Shown: positions 35,412 to 38,772 of the stretch, one piece after another
How the letters are laid out: each line of letters begins with the position of its first letter
How positions within the stretch are numbered: the stretch's first letter is position 1
The notes under the pieces: model-generated
Database searches by the model: none
Seen by the model: the letters and a program-made list of their open reading frames with translations, nothing else
What the model was told of the DNA's origin: nothing
Made by a program: the position numbers and the translations under genes
Assembly: GCA_947453935.1 (NCBI GenBank)
Contig: CANGJU010000011.1
Location: 1-38,772, forward strand
Direction: 5' to 3'
DNA from: Bacteroidota bacterium
GTDB taxonomy: Bacteria > Bacteroidota > Bacteroidia > AKYH767-A > OLB10
DNA: 38,772 bases

Positions 35412-35756
35412 ATGAAATTCAACCTGAAAAATGTCAAGTTTAAAAAATTGGTTCCTTATTTAAAGAACCGGTATTTCATGACTGCTTTCGTATTTTTAAT
35501 CTGGATGACATTCTTTGATAAAAATGATATGTTCACTCTTTACAGTTACAGAAGTGAACTCGGTAAATTAAAAGCTGATAAAGCTTACTACACTTCAGAG
35601 ATTGAGAAGAACAAAGCTGATATGCAAGAGTTAATGTCGGACCCGGAGCATCTTGAAAAATACGCACGCGAACATTATCTGATGAAAAAAGATAACGAAG
35701 ACATTTTTTTATTCGTGAATGACTCCACCAATGAAGAAGTGAAATACGAGGAGTAA
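35412..35756 (+). CDS. Septum formation initiator family protein (DivIC/FtsB-like)
   Basis: A 114-residue bitopic membrane protein of the divisome. A short basic cytoplasmic N-terminus (1-20) leads to one transmembrane helix (about 22-35, FMTAFVFLIWMTFF), the DKNDMF segment, a coiled coil (about 45-75) and the conserved ending LMSDPEHLEKYAREHYLMKKDNEDIFLF. The last segment is the FtsB/DivIC signature that contacts FtsL and FtsQ. Length is typical. The stop codon directly abuts the stop of the convergent mutase gene, with no base between. Confidence 0.9.
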   Translation: MKFNLKNVKFKKLVPYLKNRYFMTAFVFLIWMTFFDKNDMFTLYSYRSELGKLKADKAYYTSEIEKNKADMQELMSDPEHLEKYAREHYLMKKDNEDIFLFVNDSTNEEVKYEE

Positions 35757-37316
35757 TTACCCTCCTGTATATTCTCCGAATACGCCACGCATCACATCAC
35801 AAACTTCCCCAAGCGTTGCATACGCTTCTACAGCGTCCAATATTTTTGGCATCACATTACTTCCGTCAATAGCCGCTTTTTCTAAGGCCTGTAATGTTTC
35901 TTTTACAAGCTCATTGTCTCTCTTCGCTTTTACATGGTTGATTTTATCAATCTGTATTTGACGAATAGTGTCATCAACAGTAAATAAGTTTTCGAACGGA
36001 GGTTCTTCAATGGTAAATTTATTTACACCTACAATTACTTTATCACCTGATTCAATATCGCGCTGATACTGATACGCTGATGCAGCTATTTCTTTTTGAA
36101 TATAACCAGCTTCTATTGCTGCTACCGCTCCTCCCATCTCATCAATCTTATGAATATACTCCCACGCTTTTGATTCTACTTCATTTGTTAATGCTTCCAC
36201 ATAATGACTACCACCTAATGGATCAACCGTCATTGTAGCGCCACTTTCATACGCAACAATTTGCTGTGTACGTAATGCAATTCGTGCAGCTTCTTCCGTA
36301 GGTAATGCAAGTGCCTCATCAAATCCGTTTGTATGCAGCGATTGCGTTCCTCCCATCACTGCAGCCAATGCCTGAATTGTAACACGAACAATATTATTTT
36401 GCGGTTGTTGTGCAGTTAAAGTTGAACCTCCTGTTTGTGTATGAAAACGCAACATCATTGCACGCGGATCAGTCGCACCTAAATCGCTTGTAATCTTGGC
36501 CCACATTTTACGCGCTGCTCTGAATTTTGCAACTTCTTCAAATAAATTGTTGTGCGCATTAAAGAAAAATGATAATCGCTTAGCAAAAACATTTATATCA
36601 AGTCCTTTATCGATGGCTGCTTGTAAATATGCTTTCCCATCAGCTAACGTAAATGCTAATTCCTGAACTGCATTGGCTCCTGCCTCACGAATATGATAAC
36701 CTGAAATTGAAATCGTATTCCACTTTGGTAATTCTTTACTACAATATTCAAAGATATCAGTAATGATACGCATGCTAGGCTTTGGAGGATAGATGTACGT
36801 CCCTCTTGCAGCATACTCTTTTAAAATATCATTTTGTATCGTACCAGAAATATTTGCCAGATTTGCACCTTGCTTTTTTGCTAACGCGATATACATACAC
36901 AACAACACTGATGCAGATGCATTAATGGTCATCGATGTCGTGATTTTCTCTAACTCAATTCCTTTAAAAAGAATTTCCATATCAGCTAACGAATCGATAG
37001 CTACACCAGCTTTACCTACTTCACCGTCTGATAAATCATGCGTAGAATCATAACCAATTTGCGTTGGTAAATCAAATGCAACAGACAATCCCGTTGTACC
37101 CTGATTTAATAAAAAGTGATAGCGTTCATTGCTCTCTTCCGCGGTGCTAAATCCAGCATACTGACGCATTGTCCATAATTTTCCTCTGTACATATCCGGC
37201 TGCACTCCGCGTGTGAAAGGAAATTTTCCGGCATCGTCACCACCATCGGATTTGTAAATACGATTAACTTCAATTCCTGAATCGGTAGTTATTTTTTTTG
37301 TTGTATCGTTCGACAT
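35757..37316 (-). CDS. Methylmalonyl-CoA mutase, stand-alone catalytic (large) subunit
   Basis: A 519-residue B12-dependent acyl-CoA mutase catalytic TIM-barrel. It ends at VFGEYTGG and lacks the C-terminal cobalamin-binding domain (no DxHxxG motif), so it must pair with a separate small subunit that is not in this window. Aligned to the P. shermanii enzyme (offset 36), the residues that set methylmalonyl specificity are kept: Y53 in MRQYAGF (Y89) and R171 in AARGTY (R207), as are Q161 (Q197) and H208 (H244). Isobutyryl- and hydroxyisobutyryl-CoA mutases differ at the first two. R82 is replaced by K46. I therefore favour methylmalonyl-CoA to succinyl-CoA interconversion. A membrane protein gene lies three bases upstream. 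Confidence 0.9.
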   Translation of the reverse strand: MSNDTTKKITTDSGIEVNRIYKSDGGDDAGKFPFTRGVQPDMYRGKLWTMRQYAGFSTAEESNERYHFLLNQGTTGLSVAFDLPTQIGYDSTHDLSDGEVGKAGVAIDSLADMEILFKGIELEKITTSMTINASASVLLCMYIALAKKQGANLANISGTIQNDILKEYAARGTYIYPPKPSMRIITDIFEYCSKELPKWNTISISGYHIREAGANAVQELAFTLADGKAYLQAAIDKGLDINVFAKRLSFFFNAHNNLFEEVAKFRAARKMWAKITSDLGATDPRAMMLRFHTQTGGSTLTAQQPQNNIVRVTIQALAAVMGGTQSLHTNGFDEALALPTEEAARIALRTQQIVAYESGATMTVDPLGGSHYVEALTNEVESKAWEYIHKIDEMGGAVAAIEAGYIQKEIAASAYQYQRDIESGDKVIVGVNKFTIEEPPFENLFTVDDTIRQIQIDKINHVKAKRDNELVKETLQALEKAAIDGSNVMPKILDAVEAYATLGEVCDVMRGVFGEYTGG

Positions 37317-37319
37317 TGC

Positions 37320-37850
37320 TTAGAATAATTGTGCTACTTCTGATTTTAAAATAGCTAGTGCTTTTTGTGTTGCAAAGTTTTCGCTTGCTAATACTTCATT
37401 AAAAAAATGTTCACTTAACTCATGTGCAGGTGCTTCCGGATTGATTGCTGCTGCAGAGCGATTAATCTGATTAACTACATCCTCCTTCGTATTGCGAATG
37501 ATATTCCATAATGCTGGTGAAATATAAATCTGCATCGCTAAATTATGTTCGAATTCATCGCGCACCATTGTAATTAAGGAACGTTGAAAATCACGCACAG
37601 TCATTCCATGAGTATACTGATTCAATAACATGTGATTTGGCGAAATACGTTCGAGGTACAAAGCCATTCGTTCGTATGCCTGTAAGCGAAGAGGCAATGT
37701 ATCTTTTTGATTAGAAATTTTAATATCCAAAAGTTTTAAATTCTGCTCACGTTGTAAAAACTTCTTGATTAAAAGGTAAGCTGTTGAAGCCACTACCAGA
37801 GGAGGTAGTGTAAACACTATCAACATTGTGATATCATTCGATAAATTCAT
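37320..37850 (-). CDS. Conserved membrane-anchored protein upstream of the mutase
   Basis: A 176-residue protein with one N-terminal transmembrane helix (about 9-28, MLIVFTLPPLVVASTAYLLI) and a cytoplasmic helical domain. Notable segments are LPLRLQAYERMALYLERISPNHML, MTVRDFQRSLITMVRDEFEHNLAMQIYIS and ALWNIIRNTKEDVVNQINRSA. I recall this type from Bacteroidota, where it lies next to methylmalonyl-CoA mutase genes (perhaps DUF7935), but I cannot check the family number. The gap to the mutase start is three bases, so the two are in one operon. The function is unknown; a link to the mutase is inferred from position. Confidence 0.75.
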   Translation of the reverse strand: MNLSNDITMLIVFTLPPLVVASTAYLLIKKFLQREQNLKLLDIKISNQKDTLPLRLQAYERMALYLERISPNHMLLNQYTHGMTVRDFQRSLITMVRDEFEHNLAMQIYISPALWNIIRNTKEDVVNQINRSAAAINPEAPAHELSEHFFNEVLASENFATQKALAILKSEVAQLF

Positions 37851-37896
37851 AGTAAAATTTTGATGGTCAAATATCGTAAAAATGGGTGTGACTTTT

Positions 37897-37971
37897 CCCT
37901 TTCAGATAAAGGTATTTTTGCCCTATCCTATTATCATTAATAGGTCATAATTGAAAGGGTTTATTTAAACC
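37897..37971. repeat. Nested inverted repeats in the divergent gap before the aspartate aminotransferase
   Basis: Three dyads lie within 75 bases. CCCTTTCA (37897-37904) pairs with TGAAAGGG (37952-37959). Inside it CCTATTA (37927-37933) pairs with TAATAGG (37938-37944) around TCAT. Overlapping the end, GGTTTA (37958-37963) pairs with TAAACC (37966-37971). A TATTTTTG promoter-like box (37913-37920) is enclosed. The gap 37851-38065 separates divergent genes and could hold operators or an RNA structure. Confidence 0.55.
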
Positions 37972-38039
37972 TCTCATTTTGAGTGATAAAGGACATTAAA
38001 AATGTTCATTACAGAGGAACAAATGGCCACTTTTTTTGA

Positions 38040-38047
38040 TATTTTTG
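38040..38047 (+). promoter_or_regulatory. Predicted -7 box for the aspartate aminotransferase
   Basis: TATTTTTG matches TAnnTTTG and lies 18 bases before the ATG at 38066. A second equal match at 37913-37920 would give a long leader that contains the inverted repeats and a short open frame (38002-38091). Confidence 0.45.
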
Positions 38048-38065
38048 CTCTCTCTACTGAGCTAT

Positions 38066-38772
38066 ATGAATTACTTATCGCAACGAATTAACGAACTTGA
38101 AGAATCAGCTACGATTGCAATGGCAAGGCTTAGTCGTGAACTTCAAGAACAAGGTCATGATATTATCAATTTAAGTTTAGGTGAACCCGACTTTGTAACG
38201 CCTCAGGATATCCGCGAAGCAGCTAAAAAAGCAATTGACGATGGATTTACTTTTTATCCTCCAATTGCTGGTTATGCTGATTTAAGAAAAGCGATCTGTG
38301 AAAAGTTTAAGCGCGAAAACAATCTTGATTTTGCGCCCGACCAAATAGTTGTTTCTACTGGCGCGAAACAAAGTATTGCTAATGTTGTAATGAGCTTAGT
38401 AAATCCTGGCGAAGAAGTAATCATACCTACTCCTTACTGGGTTTCCTATTCACAGATAATTAAACTTGCTGGTGGAATACCTGTTTTCATTAATACTTCT
38501 ATTGAAACTGATTTCAAACCAACAGCTGAACAAATTAAAAATGCAATTACTCCCAAGACTAAATTGTTGATGTTTTCTTCACCTTGTAATCCTACAGGGT
38601 CGATGTATACAAAAGAGGAATTAAAAAGTATTGCGGAAGTAATATTACCTCATCCTCAAATTTTTATTCTATCGGATGAAATCTATGAGCATATTCGTTT
38701 TGAAGGCACACATGAAAGTATCGCGCAGTTCGATTTTATTAAGGAACGTGTAATAATTGTAAATGGTGTTTC
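38066..38772 (+). CDS. Aspartate aminotransferase (class I), 5' part, runs off the window
   Basis: The first 235 codons of a PLP-dependent class I aminotransferase, probably aspartate aminotransferase of the 1-gamma type that also handles prephenate in some species. Visible features are the substrate loop INLSLGEPDF (34-43), FYPPIAGYADLRKAI, STGAKQS (98-104) for PLP phosphate binding, W125 in TPYWVSY stacking on PLP, SSPCNPTG with N175, and D204 and Y207 in LSDEIYEH. The catalytic lysine, expected a few residues after the cut VNGV, lies beyond the window edge. The frame starts at ATG 38066 and stays open to the end. Confidence 0.92.
   Translation, partial: MNYLSQRINELEESATIAMARLSRELQEQGHDIINLSLGEPDFVTPQDIREAAKKAIDDGFTFYPPIAGYADLRKAICEKFKRENNLDFAPDQIVVSTGAKQSIANVVMSLVNPGEEVIIPTPYWVSYSQIIKLAGGIPVFINTSIETDFKPTAEQIKNAITPKTKLLMFSSPCNPTGSMYTKEELKSIAEVILPHPQIFILSDEIYEHIRFEGTHESIAQFDFIKERVIIVNGV

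Noticed and set aside
35744-35765. Hairpin across the abutting DivIC and mutase stop codons
   Set aside because: The pairing needs a bulge and leaves no loop, and no T run follows on either strand.
1-38772. CRISPR arrays, tRNA or rRNA genes, insertion sequences, prophage genes
   Set aside because: No regular repeat-spacer pattern, cloverleaf, rRNA-like sequence, transposase or phage protein is visible anywhere in the window.

Overview
This 38.8 kb window is an AT-rich, densely coding stretch of a bacterial chromosome. It most likely comes from a member of the Bacteroidota; I cannot name a genus. The evidence is four secreted proteins with type IX secretion (T9SS) C-terminal signals (three type A tails and one gliding-motility-associated type B tail), a TonB-dependent receptor with an N-terminal carboxypeptidase-regulatory-like domain, typical families (DUF4199, DUF4476, PadR-PspC pair, choice-of-anchor B), weak or absent Shine-Dalgarno sequences, and many start codons preceded by the Bacteroidota -7 box TAnnTTTG. 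No tRNA, rRNA, CRISPR array, insertion sequence or phage gene is visible, and no stretch over 300 bases lacks a gene.

Layout. 1-2546: tail of an unknown gene, then a minus-strand run rlmD, secreted protein, DUF4259. 2604-6257: a large T9SS type B cargo protein and ornithine aminotransferase. 6318-9691: a DUF4199 membrane protein facing a trypsin-like protease, then ychF and yebC. 9763-17466: a propeller sensor kinase (HisKA_2 type) with its receiver-PAS-LytTR regulator, divergent from two tandem paralogous T9SS cargo proteins. 17526-21951: lpxK overlapping a choice-of-anchor B cargo gene, divergent from Nif3 and a C4 zinc-ribbon coiled-coil protein. 22008-27255: a five-gene minus-strand run, rsmE, DUF4159, a small His-rich membrane protein, a TonB receptor and a THUMP methyltransferase; the middle pair looks like a metal-uptake module. 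27310-32994: PEP carboxykinase, a lipoprotein with DUF423, a DUF4476 protein, a saccharopine-dehydrogenase family enzyme and a tRNA methyltransferase. 33276-38772: PadR-PspC regulatory pair, a DivIC/FtsB protein, a stand-alone methylmalonyl-CoA mutase catalytic subunit with a small membrane protein, and the start of an aspartate aminotransferase that runs off the window.

Most genes are housekeeping: RNA modification (rlmD, THUMP methyltransferase, rsmE, trmN6), central carbon and amino-acid metabolism (pckA, mutase, aminotransferases), envelope (lpxK, DivIC, T9SS cargo). I found no strong case for a wholly new system. The best leads are regulatory: terminator hairpins ending only 6-7 bases before the next gene's start codon (two cases), a palindrome inside the padR promoter, a cluster of nested inverted repeats before the terminal aminotransferase, and the kinase/LytTR pair next to duplicated surface proteins.
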